From assembly GCA_030038435.1 (NCBI GenBank), contig JASHOY010000109.1, forward strand, positions 1 to 33,844: DNA of 33,844 nt, written 5' to 3'. Positions within the stretch are counted from its first letter, which is position 1. Each line of letters starts with the position of its first letter. A program made the position numbers and the translations under genes. The notes under the pieces are model-generated. The model was not told the DNA's origin. It saw only the letters and a program-made list of their open reading frames with translations, and searched no databases. The DNA comes from Acidobacteriaceae bacterium. GTDB lineage: Bacteria; Acidobacteriota; Terriglobia; Terriglobales; Acidobacteriaceae. Shown in pieces: positions 1 through 7,593 of the stretch.

Positions 1-74
1 ACGACGAAGTGTTGAAGCGGGCCCAGGTGCATCGGGCGCACCAGCAGGCCGCGAGCGGCAAAGGAGCAGCCTGA
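1..74 (+). CDS. 3' end of upstream nuo gene (probably NuoC), partial
   Basis: An open frame enters from the left edge (codons from base 3) and stops at TGA 72-74, overlapping the nuoD ATG by one base (TGATG). Only 23 residues are visible, hydrophilic and rich in Gln, Ala, His and Lys, with no diagnostic motif. Its place directly before nuoD and the translational coupling suggest a complex I peripheral-arm subunit. NuoC is the usual neighbour, but this tail alone cannot separate NuoC from NuoB or another subunit. Confidence 0.5.
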   Translation, partial: DEVLKRAQVHRAHQQAASGKGAA

Positions 75-1252
75 TGAACGCTTCCGCATCCGGTCTAGAG
101 AACGGCCTGGCCCACGGCGTGGAGGGGCGGATCGTGACCGATCCCGAAGACGATGGCGAGTTGCTCGAAGTCTCCATGGGACCGCACCATCCTTCGACGC
201 ACGGCGTCTTCCGCATGAATGTGACGCTGGACGGCGAGCGCATCGTGCGCCTTAAGCCCACCTTCGGTTACCTGCACCGCAATCACGAACAGCTCGGCGA
301 ACGGCAGACGTATTTGGCCTCCATTCCATACACCGACCGGCTCGACTACATCTGCTCGATGACCAACAACTGGGCTTACGCGCTGGCCGTCGAGAAACTG
401 GCCGGCCAGGCGGTCCCCGAGCGCGCCGAGTATATGCGCGTGATTGTCGGCGAGCTGACCCGCGTGCAGAACCACGCGCTTTCCGTGGGATTCCTGATTC
501 AGGACATGGGCGCCAGCGGTACGCCGCTCATGTACGGCTTCCGCGAACGCGAAAAGATCCTCGATCTCTTTGAGAGCCTGACCGGCTCGCGCATGATGGT
601 CAACTATATGCGCTTCGGCGGCTGCCGCGTAGACGCTTCGGAAGCATGGCTGAATGAGGCGCGCAAGGTGGTAGCGGGACTGCCCCGCTTCGCCGACGAG
701 TTTGAGGCGCTGCTGGTCACCAATGAAATCCTGATGGCGCGCACCCAGGGCGTTGGTGTTCTGCCTCCCCAGCTAGCCATCAGTGCCGGCGTTACCGGCC
801 CTTTATTGCGTGCCTCCGGCGTCAACTACGACATTCGCAAGGTCGATCACTACAGCATCTATGACCGCTTCGATTTCAAGGTGCCGCTGGGCGATCACTG
901 GGATGTCTATGACCGCTTTATGATTCGCTTGCTCGAACTGCGCCAGTCGATCCACATTCTCGAGCAGGCCCTCCGGGATATTCCCGCCGGGCCGATCATG
1001 GATCCCAAGGCGAAGATTCGCAACTTCCGCCCCAAACCGGGCGAAGCATATGGCCGCATTGAAGCGCCCAAGGGCGAACTTGGTTTCTATCTCATCAGTG
1101 ACGGTGGCCCCAATCCCTACCGTTACCGCGTGCGCCCGCCCAGCTTCGTCAACCTGACCGTTCTTGAAGATATGTGCGTAGGACAAAATGTGGCCGACGT
1201 CGTGTTGATCCTGGGCAGCGTCGACATTGTGCTGGGAGAAGTAGACAGATGA
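74..1252 (+). CDS. nuoD: NADH-quinone oxidoreductase subunit D (NuoD, 49 kDa)
   Basis: NuoD is the 49-kDa-type subunit of the complex I connecting module. With NuoB and NuoH it forms the quinone-reduction chamber at the membrane surface. The 392-residue length is normal for a stand-alone NuoD, so there is no NuoCD fusion. The family signature [13 protein letters not shown] lies near residue 36 and supplies the quinone-pocket His residues; further on are [18 protein letters not shown] and the C-terminal [17 protein letters not shown]. The ATG at 74 overlaps the preceding stop codon and follows AAGGAG at 61-66. It opens the visible operon and is followed by an unusual 66-78 bp spacer before nuoI. 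No nuoEFG genes intervene. Confidence 0.97.
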   Translation: MNASASGLENGLAHGVEGRIVTDPEDDGELLEVSMGPHHPSTHGVFRMNVTLDGERIVRLKPTFGYLHRNHEQLGERQTYLASIPYTDRLDYICSMTNNWAYALAVEKLAGQAVPERAEYMRVIVGELTRVQNHALSVGFLIQDMGASGTPLMYGFREREKILDLFESLTGSRMMVNYMRFGGCRVDASEAWLNEARKVVAGLPRFADEFEALLVTNEILMARTQGVGVLPPQLAISAGVTGPLLRASGVNYDIRKVDHYSIYDRFDFKVPLGDHWDVYDRFMIRLLELRQSIHILEQALRDIPAGPIMDPKAKIRNFRPKPGEAYGRIEAPKGELGFYLISDGGPNPYRYRVRPPSFVNLTVLEDMCVGQNVADVVLILGSVDIVLGEVDR

Positions 1253-1330
1253 CCGCGATCACTGACCACTGATCACAATTCTTTATTCACTGGTCAAGGA
1301 CCACTGACTGCTGACCGCTTGGAGGATGTT
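1253..1330 (+). repeat. nuoD-nuoI spacer with imperfect GACCACTGA repeats and a hairpin
   Basis: This is the longest spacer in the nuo operon. GACCACTGA occurs at 1264-1272 and again at 1299-1307, with related ACTG/TGACC words between them. TGACCA at 1263-1268 is the inverse of TGGTCA at 1291-1296, so the first part can fold into an imperfect hairpin with about a 22-base loop. The low-complexity ACTGACC words contrast with the coding DNA on either side. It may be a small intergenic repeat or an mRNA-processing site; no function can be assigned. Confidence 0.5.
1321..1325 (+). promoter_or_regulatory. Ribosome binding site fixing a TTG start for nuoI
   Basis: GGAGG at 1321-1325 lies five bases before an in-frame TTG at 1331. 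The ATG at 1326 is out of frame and the TTG at 1319 lies before the ribosome site. The Shine-Dalgarno position therefore selects 1331 as the nuoI start. Confidence 0.65.
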
Positions 1331-1984
1331 TTGTTAGGTGAAGGCATATTGAAGGGGCTGGCCGAAACGGCGAAAAATTTCGCCGGCAGCTACGTCTCCA
1401 AAGAACGCCTGACCACGGTAGAGTACCCCGAGGAACGGATTCCCACCGCTGAGAACGCGCGTGTCTTTCCATTCCTGGTGTATGACGGGCCCGATTGGCA
1501 GGCGGGTATGCGCTGCGTGGCCTGCCAGATCTGTGAAAAAGAGTGCCCGCCCAAGTGCATATTTATTGAAAAGAGCAAAGATAAGAAGCCCGATTATGTT
1601 GGCAAGCAGCAGTTCTATCCGGCGCGCTTCGATATCGATGTCTCGGTCTGCATGAGCTGTCAGATCTGCGTCGAGGTCTGCCCCTTCGAAGCCATCAAGA
1701 TGAATACGGAATTCGAACTGGCCACCGACGATCGCTTTGGCGGCCTGCTTCTGGACCGCGAGAAGCTGGCCCGATCCAACGAGTACTACCACCGGATTCA
1801 TCCCACCGAAGCCACAGAAGTGGACGGGCGCCTGGCCGAAGAAAAAGCCAAGGTGGAAGCCAAGGCTAAAGCGGCGGCAGCCGCGCCGAAACCGGCTGCC
1901 ACCGGCTCCGGCGCCAAAACCGCAGCTTCAGCGGAAACCGCCGCTTCGCCCCAGAAAGTGCCGCCCGCCGGAGGGAAAGACTAG
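1331..1984 (+). CDS. nuoI: NADH-quinone oxidoreductase subunit I (NuoI, 2x[4Fe-4S])
   Basis: NuoI carries clusters N6a and N6b, which pass electrons toward N2 and quinone. Both ferredoxin motifs are intact: Cys at about 62/65/68/72 (CVACQICEKECP) and 107/110/113/117 (CMSCQICVEVCP), with a Cys after each CP-type turn as in the family. The N-terminal amphipathic segment is typical. The start is a TTG at 1331 chosen by GGAGG five bases upstream; no ATG is available. At 217 residues it is longer than many NuoI proteins because of a C-terminal tail of roughly 45 residues rich in Ala, Lys and Pro, which looks disordered. The stop is followed three bases later by nuoH. Confidence 0.95.
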   Translation: MLGEGILKGLAETAKNFAGSYVSKERLTTVEYPEERIPTAENARVFPFLVYDGPDWQAGMRCVACQICEKECPPKCIFIEKSKDKKPDYVGKQQFYPARFDIDVSVCMSCQICVEVCPFEAIKMNTEFELATDDRFGGLLLDREKLARSNEYYHRIHPTEATEVDGRLAEEKAKVEAKAKAAAAAPKPAATGSGAKTAASAETAASPQKVPPAGGKD

Positions 1985-1987
1985 CCA

Positions 1988-3163
1988 ATGGCCGCGACCA
2001 TCGACCAGATCTTCGTAATCTTCACCCACTGGGTGGCCGCATTCTTTCCTGACGCGTGGCGTCCCGTGGTTGGCGACGTGCTCGGCGTCATCGGCATCAT
2101 CTCCGTCTTTCCGGCACTGTTTGCGCTCACCACCGTGCTCGAACGCAAAGGCCTGGGCCGCATGCAGAACCGCCTCGGCCCGAATCGCGTGGGGCCTTTC
2201 GGAATCCTTCAGCCGGTTGCTGATGGCATAAAGGCCCTGGTCAAGGAAGATGTGGTGCCGTTCAACGCCAACGGCCTGATGCATTTTCTCGCCCCGCTCG
2301 TTCTCGTCGTCACCGTCTTCATGGGCTTCGCCGTGCTGCCGGTCGGCCGCCACATGGAACTCGTCAACATGGATGCGGGCCTGCTCTTCTTCTTTGCCAT
2401 GGGCGCAGCTACCGAACTGTCGGTCTTTATGGCCGGATGGTCGAGCCGCAACAAGTATTCCCTGTTGGGCGCGATGCGCGGCGTGGCGCAAATGATCAGC
2501 TATGAAGTGCCCATGCTGCTGACCGCCGCGGCTGTGGTCATGATCGCCGGATCGCTCTCCCTTCCCGATATTGTCGCGGCGCAAAATAGCTACTCCGGCA
2601 TTTTTCCCCACTGGTACGTTTTCACGCCCTGGGGATTTGCCGCCTTCATCCTATTCGGCGTGGCGGCCACCGCGGAGACCAATCGCACTCCCTTTGATCT
2701 GCCCGAAGGCGAATCGGAGATTATAGGCGGCTATCACACCGAATATTCCGGCTTCAAATTTGCACTCTTCTTTCTTGGCGAGTATCTGGCCATGTTTTCT
2801 CTTTCCGGTTTGGCCACAACCCTGTTCCTCGGCGGATGGTCGGCGCCGCTGTCCTTCCTCAACATCGTACCTTCGTGGTTCTGGTTCTTCGCCAAAGTGA
2901 TGATCTTCATCTGCGTCTTTATATGGATGCGCGGAACCTTGCCACGCCTGCGCCAGGACCAACTGATGAACTTCGCCTGGAAATTCGTCCTCCCCATGAC
3001 GCTGCTTGACTTGATCGTTACGGGGATCTGGCGTTTTCTCGGTCCCGGTTGGGAACAGTGGGTGGTCTGCTCGATGATCCTCATCGCGGCTTACGTCATC
3101 CTGGGGCGCGCGGGGTTCGCCTTGAAACACGTCGGCCCGAGGAAGTATCGCTATGCCGAGTAA
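1988..3163 (+). CDS. nuoH: NADH-quinone oxidoreductase subunit H (NuoH)
   Basis: NuoH is the membrane subunit that forms the quinone tunnel and couples quinone reduction to the antiporter chain. The 391 residues carry about eight to nine hydrophobic helices. The family loop ERKGLGRMQNRLGPNRVGP is at about 52-70, and the acidic funnel segment with FDLPEGESEIIGGYHTEYSG is near residue 235. The protein is somewhat longer than the common 320-350 residues, with an extended N-terminus and a hydrophilic insertion around SLPDIVAAQNSYSG. GGAGG about a dozen bases upstream supports the ATG at 1988. It lies 3 bp after nuoI and 12 bp before nuoJ. Confidence 0.97.
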   Translation: MAATIDQIFVIFTHWVAAFFPDAWRPVVGDVLGVIGIISVFPALFALTTVLERKGLGRMQNRLGPNRVGPFGILQPVADGIKALVKEDVVPFNANGLMHFLAPLVLVVTVFMGFAVLPVGRHMELVNMDAGLLFFFAMGAATELSVFMAGWSSRNKYSLLGAMRGVAQMISYEVPMLLTAAAVVMIAGSLSLPDIVAAQNSYSGIFPHWYVFTPWGFAAFILFGVAATAETNRTPFDLPEGESEIIGGYHTEYSGFKFALFFLGEYLAMFSLSGLATTLFLGGWSAPLSFLNIVPSWFWFFAKVMIFICVFIWMRGTLPRLRQDQLMNFAWKFVLPMTLLDLIVTGIWRFLGPGWEQWVVCSMILIAAYVILGRAGFALKHVGPRKYRYAE

Positions 3164-3175
3164 GGGGAGCGTCTG

Positions 3176-3676
3176 ATGAGCGGCGCGTTTTATTTCATTT
3201 CGGCCCTGACCGTAGCCGGCGCTCTGGCCGCAGTGCTACTCAAGAACACGATTCATTGTGCGCTGGCGCTCACGGTTGCATTCGCCGGGCTGGCGTTGCT
3301 TTTCCTCTCAATGGACGCACAGTTTGCCGGCTTTGCCCAAATCCTGGTCTACATCGGGGCCGTGGTTATCCTCGTCGTCTTCGCCATCATGCTTACGCGC
3401 GGCGCCGAAACGCCGGACCAGGGCGCGCACAGCCGCACCTGGTTTGTCGGACTGCTCGTCACCGCCGCAGTCTTCGCCTTTCTCGCCTGGGCCGTACTGG
3501 CCAGCGCACCCGGTCTGCCCAACCAAAGCGCTGCGCCGCCGGTATCGGTTCGCGACATTGGCGCCGCCTTGATGACCCGCTACGTCCTCCCGCTGGAAAT
3601 CGTCGCGGTGCTGCTGACGGCGGCGACCATCGGCGCGGTCATCGTAGCCATGCATGAGAAAGCGAGGAACAGATGA
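3176..3676 (+). CDS. nuoJ: NADH-quinone oxidoreductase subunit J (NuoJ)
   Basis: NuoJ is a five-helix membrane subunit whose TM3 is part of the hydrophilic axis linking the quinone site to the antiporters. The 166-residue protein has five predicted hydrophobic stretches and the family segment GFAQILVYIGAVVILVVFAIML at about 51-72, which includes the mobile TM3 with its conserved Tyr-Ile-Gly-Ala. GGGGAG lies about six bases before the ATG. The end overlaps the nuoK ATG by four bases (ATGA), so the two are probably translationally coupled. Confidence 0.95.
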   Translation: MSGAFYFISALTVAGALAAVLLKNTIHCALALTVAFAGLALLFLSMDAQFAGFAQILVYIGAVVILVVFAIMLTRGAETPDQGAHSRTWFVGLLVTAAVFAFLAWAVLASAPGLPNQSAAPPVSVRDIGAALMTRYVLPLEIVAVLLTAATIGAVIVAMHEKARNR

Positions 3677-3984
3677 CGCCGCTCACCGCTTACCTCATCG
3701 TTGCTGCGCTGCTCTTCGCCATTGGCCTGGCCGGAGCGCTCACCCGGCGCAGCGCCATTCTGGTGCTGATCGGCATCGAATTGATGCTCAATGCGGCCAA
3801 CCTCAACCTCATCGCCTTCTGGCGCTACGGGCCGCACCCTCAAGCGCTCACCGGCATGATGTTCGCCATCTTCTCCATTGCCGTAGCGGCGGCCGAAGCG
3901 GCAGTCGGTCTCGGCCTTGTCATCTCCATCTATCGCCATGCCCAGACCACAGATGTTGACCAGATAAGCAGGATGAAAGGATGA
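3673..3984 (+). CDS. nuoK: NADH-quinone oxidoreductase subunit K (NuoK)
   Basis: NuoK is a small antiporter-like membrane subunit (MrpC type). The 103 residues form three transmembrane helices, the usual size. The two functionally important membrane Glu residues are present: one in IGIELMLNAANLNLIAF (about residue 36) and one in AVAAAEAAVGLGL (about residue 75). The start overlaps the nuoJ stop by four bases, and nuoL follows after a 4-bp gap. Confidence 0.96.
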   Translation: MTPLTAYLIVAALLFAIGLAGALTRRSAILVLIGIELMLNAANLNLIAFWRYGPHPQALTGMMFAIFSIAVAAAEAAVGLGLVISIYRHAQTTDVDQISRMKG

Positions 3985-3988
3985 AAGG

Positions 3989-6079
3989 ATGCTGATTCAG
4001 GAAGGCGCCGCGGCAGCTTTTCATCCGCAGCTTACGGGCGTTGCGTCTGCCGCGGTGAGAATCTTGTGGCTCATTCCCGCCTTACCCATAGTCGCCGCGG
4101 GGATCGTCGCGCTGCTCAAGCAGCCGCGCCGCAAGCTGTCGGCGGGCCTGGCCATCGGCTCTATGAGCCTCTCTTTTCTGCTGGCGTTATTTGCCTTCGC
4201 GCATGTAGTTGCGAATTGGGCAAACGGCGTTGCTGTGCGTGAGACGGTAAACTTCGCATGGTTCCACATCGGCACGGAAGCCGTGGCTATGGGCTGGGTC
4301 CTCGATCCGCTTGCCGCGGTCATGCTGGTAATGGTCAGCTTCGTGGGCCTGCTCATCTTCATCTATTCCACGGGCTACATGGCCCACGACGAAAACTTCA
4401 CCCGCTTTTTCTGTTTCCTCGCGCTCTTCGCCGGCGCCATGCTCGGCCTGGTCATCTCCAACTCTCTGCTGCTGCTCTTCATGTGCTGGGAATTGGTGGG
4501 CCTCACATCCTATTTGCTCATCGGCTTCTGGTATCAGAAGCCTTCTGCAGCCGCCGCCGCGAAAAAAGCCTTCATGACTACGCGCGTCGGTGACGTTCTG
4601 TTTCTCCTCGGCATGGTCTGGCTCTTCGCGGATACCGGCACGCTGCTCTTCTATAACCACGGCGCAGGCTCGCTGGAAGGCTTTGCGCTGGGCACCCTGC
4701 TTTCGCAGCACGCCGGACTTGGGCTCACCGCCGCAGGCGCTATCGGTTTGCTCATCTTCGCCGGCGCAGTGGGCAAAAGCGGCCAATTCCCGCTGCACGT
4801 CTGGCTGCCCGACGCCATGGAGGGCCCGACGCCGGTCTCCGCGCTGATTCACGCGGCCACTATGGTCGCTGCCGGTGTTTATCTCGTCGCCCGTGTCTTC
4901 CCGCTAATGCAGGCAGGCGCGTCCCACCTTGGATCTACCACCGCTCTCGAAGTGGTCACCTGGACTGGCGCATTCACCGCGGTCTTTGCGGCGCTCATCG
5001 CCATCGCGCAGAACGACATCAAGCGCGTGCTCGCATACTCCACGGTTTCGCAGCTCGGCTATATGATGGCCGGACTGGGTATAGGCGGCGTCGCGGTCGG
5101 CATGTTCCACCTCATCACCCACGCCTTCTTTAAGTCGCTCCTCTTCCTGGGCGCTGGCTCCGTCATCCATGGCTGCCACGAGGAGCAGGACATCCGGCAG
5201 ATGGGCGGCCTGTGGAAGCCGATGCGCATCACCTTCGTCGTCTACGCCATCGGAACTCTGGCTCTGTGCGGATTTCCGCTGCTCTTCTCCGGCTTCTGGA
5301 GCAAAGACGGGATTCTCGAAGCCGCACACGGATGGGGCCTCAGCAAAGGTCCCTTCGACCTGCTCGTCTTTGGCGCACTGCTCACCGCGTTCTACATGAC
5401 GCGCCAGGTCTCCTACGTTTTCTTCGGCCGCTGGCGCGGGCACGCCCATGCTCACGAAAGCCCCCGAGTGATGCTTGTGCCTATGGTCTTGCTTGCGTTC
5501 TTTGCCATGGCTCTGGGCGTCATCGGCACGCCCGCCTGGACATGGTTCCATGGATTCCTGTCCAATCAGCCGGCGGTAGTCAATTTCCACGCCTTTGCTT
5601 CCGTTGACCTGCTCACCCTCATGGCCAGCTCTTCTTTCGTGGTCTTCCTGGGCCTGGGTTTGGCGTGGTGGCTCTACGGCAACAAGTCACCGGCGCCTGA
5701 AGAGCCCGACGTGCTTGAAAAAGCCGCGCCGTGGATCTGGGCCGCGTTCCGCGACCGCCTTTATATTGACGAGTTCTACGGAGTGACAGTGATTGCATTC
5801 TTTCGCTGGTGGGCGCGCGTCGCCGACTGGCTCGACCGCCGCGTCTGGGGTGGTATTGTGGCCGGCGTGGCACTCGCCTTCCGCGGCTTGGCGCATCTGG
5901 ACCGAATGATCGACACGTTCTGGGTCGACGGCGGCTTCGACAAGGGCTGCGAAGAGCTTTCTACCGGCGGCGGGCTGCTGGCGCGCGTGCAGACCGGCCG
6001 CGTGCAGACTTACCTGCGGCTGCTGGCGCTGGGCTTCGTGGTGCTGGTCGTCATCCTCATCTGGAGCAGCCGGCCATGA
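3989..6079 (+). CDS. nuoL: NADH-quinone oxidoreductase subunit L (NuoL), long form
   Basis: NuoL is the distal Mrp-type proton antiporter of complex I. Key membrane residues are present: Glu168 (MCWELVG), Lys263 (AVGKSGQ), His288 (SALIHAATM) and Lys439 (FWSKDGIL). At 696 residues it is clearly longer than E. coli NuoL (613, from memory), with about 257 residues after the TM12 lysine against about 214. Much of the surplus lies between DRLYIDEFYG (about 589) and VQTGRVQTYL (about 668), the stretch forming the lateral helix HL that lies along the antiporters before the anchoring last helix. Longer HL segments are known to accompany extra antiporter subunits, and nuoL is followed here by two nuoM genes. 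The stop overlaps the next ATG by four bases. Confidence 0.96.
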   Translation: MLIQEGAAAAFHPQLTGVASAAVRILWLIPALPIVAAGIVALLKQPRRKLSAGLAIGSMSLSFLLALFAFAHVVANWANGVAVRETVNFAWFHIGTEAVAMGWVLDPLAAVMLVMVSFVGLLIFIYSTGYMAHDENFTRFFCFLALFAGAMLGLVISNSLLLLFMCWELVGLTSYLLIGFWYQKPSAAAAAKKAFMTTRVGDVLFLLGMVWLFADTGTLLFYNHGAGSLEGFALGTLLSQHAGLGLTAAGAIGLLIFAGAVGKSGQFPLHVWLPDAMEGPTPVSALIHAATMVAAGVYLVARVFPLMQAGASHLGSTTALEVVTWTGAFTAVFAALIAIAQNDIKRVLAYSTVSQLGYMMAGLGIGGVAVGMFHLITHAFFKSLLFLGAGSVIHGCHEEQDIRQMGGLWKPMRITFVVYAIGTLALCGFPLLFSGFWSKDGILEAAHGWGLSKGPFDLLVFGALLTAFYMTRQVSYVFFGRWRGHAHAHESPRVMLVPMVLLAFFAMALGVIGTPAWTWFHGFLSNQPAVVNFHAFASVDLLTLMASSSFVVFLGLGLAWWLYGNKSPAPEEPDVLEKAAPWIWAAFRDRLYIDEFYGVTVIAFFRWWARVADWLDRRVWGGIVAGVALAFRGLAHLDRMIDTFWVDGGFDKGCEELSTGGGLLARVQTGRVQTYLRLLALGFVVLVVILIWSSRP

Positions 6080-7593
6080 TCGGAGGACACCTTCTCACAG
6101 CACTGACGGTGCTACCCCTGGCAGGCGCGGTCATCGCGCTCTGGTCGGGCAAGCACGCACGCGGTGTGGCGCTCATCACGGCGTTGATCGCGCTGGCCGG
6201 TTCGCTTTATGTGTGGACTCTCTTGCCCGCCGACGGCAGCATCGGCCTGGTGGAACGTGTCGCCTGGGCGCCCTCCATCGGCATCGAATATCACCTTGGC
6301 GTGGACGCGCTGGGCGCGCTCATGCTGGTGCTGTCGGCGATCGTCACGCTGATGTCGATTGACGCGTCGCATCGCGTGCATCATCAACCGGGACTTTTCT
6401 ATGCGCTGATCCTGGTGCTTGAAACCGGCCTCTTCGGATCTTTCACCGCGCTGAATTTCTTCCACTGGTTCCTCTATTGGGAATTGAGCCTGATCCCGGC
6501 GTTCTTCCTCATCAAACTCTGGGGCGGCCCGCGCCGCGGCCCGGCGGCCACGCAGTTCTTCATTTACACGATGGCGGGCTCGGCGGCCCTGCTTATCTGC
6601 TTTCTGGCGCTGTTCATGGCCACCGGCACCATGGATTTCACGCAGCTAGCTTCCATGGCCTCATCCGGCGCGCTGGCCGAAGTGGTGACCTCGCATCTCG
6701 GCCCGGTCATGATGTGGCTTGCCGTGGGCGTGCTTGCCGGCTTCGCCGTTAAGGTGCCGATGATTCCCTTCCACACCTGGCTGCCCGCGGCCTACGCTGA
6801 AGCCCCTTCGCCGGTCACCATGCTGCTCACCGGCGCCATGTCGAAGATGGGCGTTTACGGACTGCTGCGCATCGCGCTGCCGATCTTTGGCCCGCAGATA
6901 CACGCCATGCGCACGCCGCTGCTCATCCTGGCCGTCATCACCGTGGTCATGGGCGCATGGGCCGCAGCGGCGCAAAAAGACCTCAAACGCATCTTTGCTT
7001 ACTCGTCGGTCAACCACCTGGGCTACTGCCTGTTGGCCATCTTCGCGCTCGCCGTTCCGGCTGCGGGAATCGCGGCACAGACCAATCGGGCCGCCGCCCT
7101 CAACGGCGTCATCCTGCAGATGTTCAACCACGGCCTAACTGCTGCGGCGCTCTTCTGGTTTGTCGCTATCATCCAGTTACGCACCGGCGGCATTCGCGGC
7201 CTCGAAGATTTCGGCGGCCTGCGCAGGCCCGCGCCGGTCTTGGCGGGGCTGATGGGCATAGCCATGTTCTCTTCGCTTGGCCTGCCCGGCCTCAACAGCT
7301 TCGTCAGCGAGTTTCTCATCTTCCGCGGAGTTTTCCCGCTCAATTGGGAAGCAGCCTCCATCTCCGTGCTTGGCCTTTTGGTCACTGCAACCGTTCTGCT
7401 CACCGTGATCCAGAAAGTCTTCAGCGGCCCGGTCCCCGAACATTGGAAGGAGTTCCCTGACCTGCACCATAGCGAGCGTTTGGCACTTGCACCCGTCATC
7501 GGTCTCATGATCCTGCTCGGCATTGTTCCGCAATTGATCCTGAACAGCGTAAACCCAACCGTCGTCAACCTTCTGGCGCACTGGAGATTCTGA
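6076..7593 (+). CDS. nuoM: NADH-quinone oxidoreductase subunit M, first copy (NuoM1)
   Basis: This is a middle proton-pumping antiporter subunit of complex I. The 505 residues carry the full set of pump residues: Glu136 (YWELSLIP), Lys226 (FAVKVPMIPFHTWLP), Lys257 (AMSKMGVYG) and Glu412 (SFVSEFLIF). The start is the ATG at 6076 overlapping the nuoL stop (ATGA). The frame is open further upstream inside nuoL, but that stretch is only nuoL read in another frame. The stop TGA 7591-7593 shares one base with the ATG of the second NuoM. The two copies are clearly diverged, so this is not a recent duplication. Confidence 0.95.
   Translation: MIGGHLLTALTVLPLAGAVIALWSGKHARGVALITALIALAGSLYVWTLLPADGSIGLVERVAWAPSIGIEYHLGVDALGALMLVLSAIVTLMSIDASHRVHHQPGLFYALILVLETGLFGSFTALNFFHWFLYWELSLIPAFFLIKLWGGPRRGPAATQFFIYTMAGSAALLICFLALFMATGTMDFTQLASMASSGALAEVVTSHLGPVMMWLAVGVLAGFAVKVPMIPFHTWLPAAYAEAPSPVTMLLTGAMSKMGVYGLLRIALPIFGPQIHAMRTPLLILAVITVVMGAWAAAAQKDLKRIFAYSSVNHLGYCLLAIFALAVPAAGIAAQTNRAAALNGVILQMFNHGLTAAALFWFVAIIQLRTGGIRGLEDFGGLRRPAPVLAGLMGIAMFSSLGLPGLNSFVSEFLIFRGVFPLNWEAASISVLGLLVTATVLLTVIQKVFSGPVPEHWKEFPDLHHSERLALAPVIGLMILLGIVPQLILNSVNPTVVNLLAHWRF

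Noticed and set aside
5809..6075. Upstream extension of the nuoM frame into nuoL
   Set aside because: The stretch is Arg-rich nonsense made from nuoL in another frame; the ATG at 6076 gives a normal NuoM N-terminus and an ATGA overlap.
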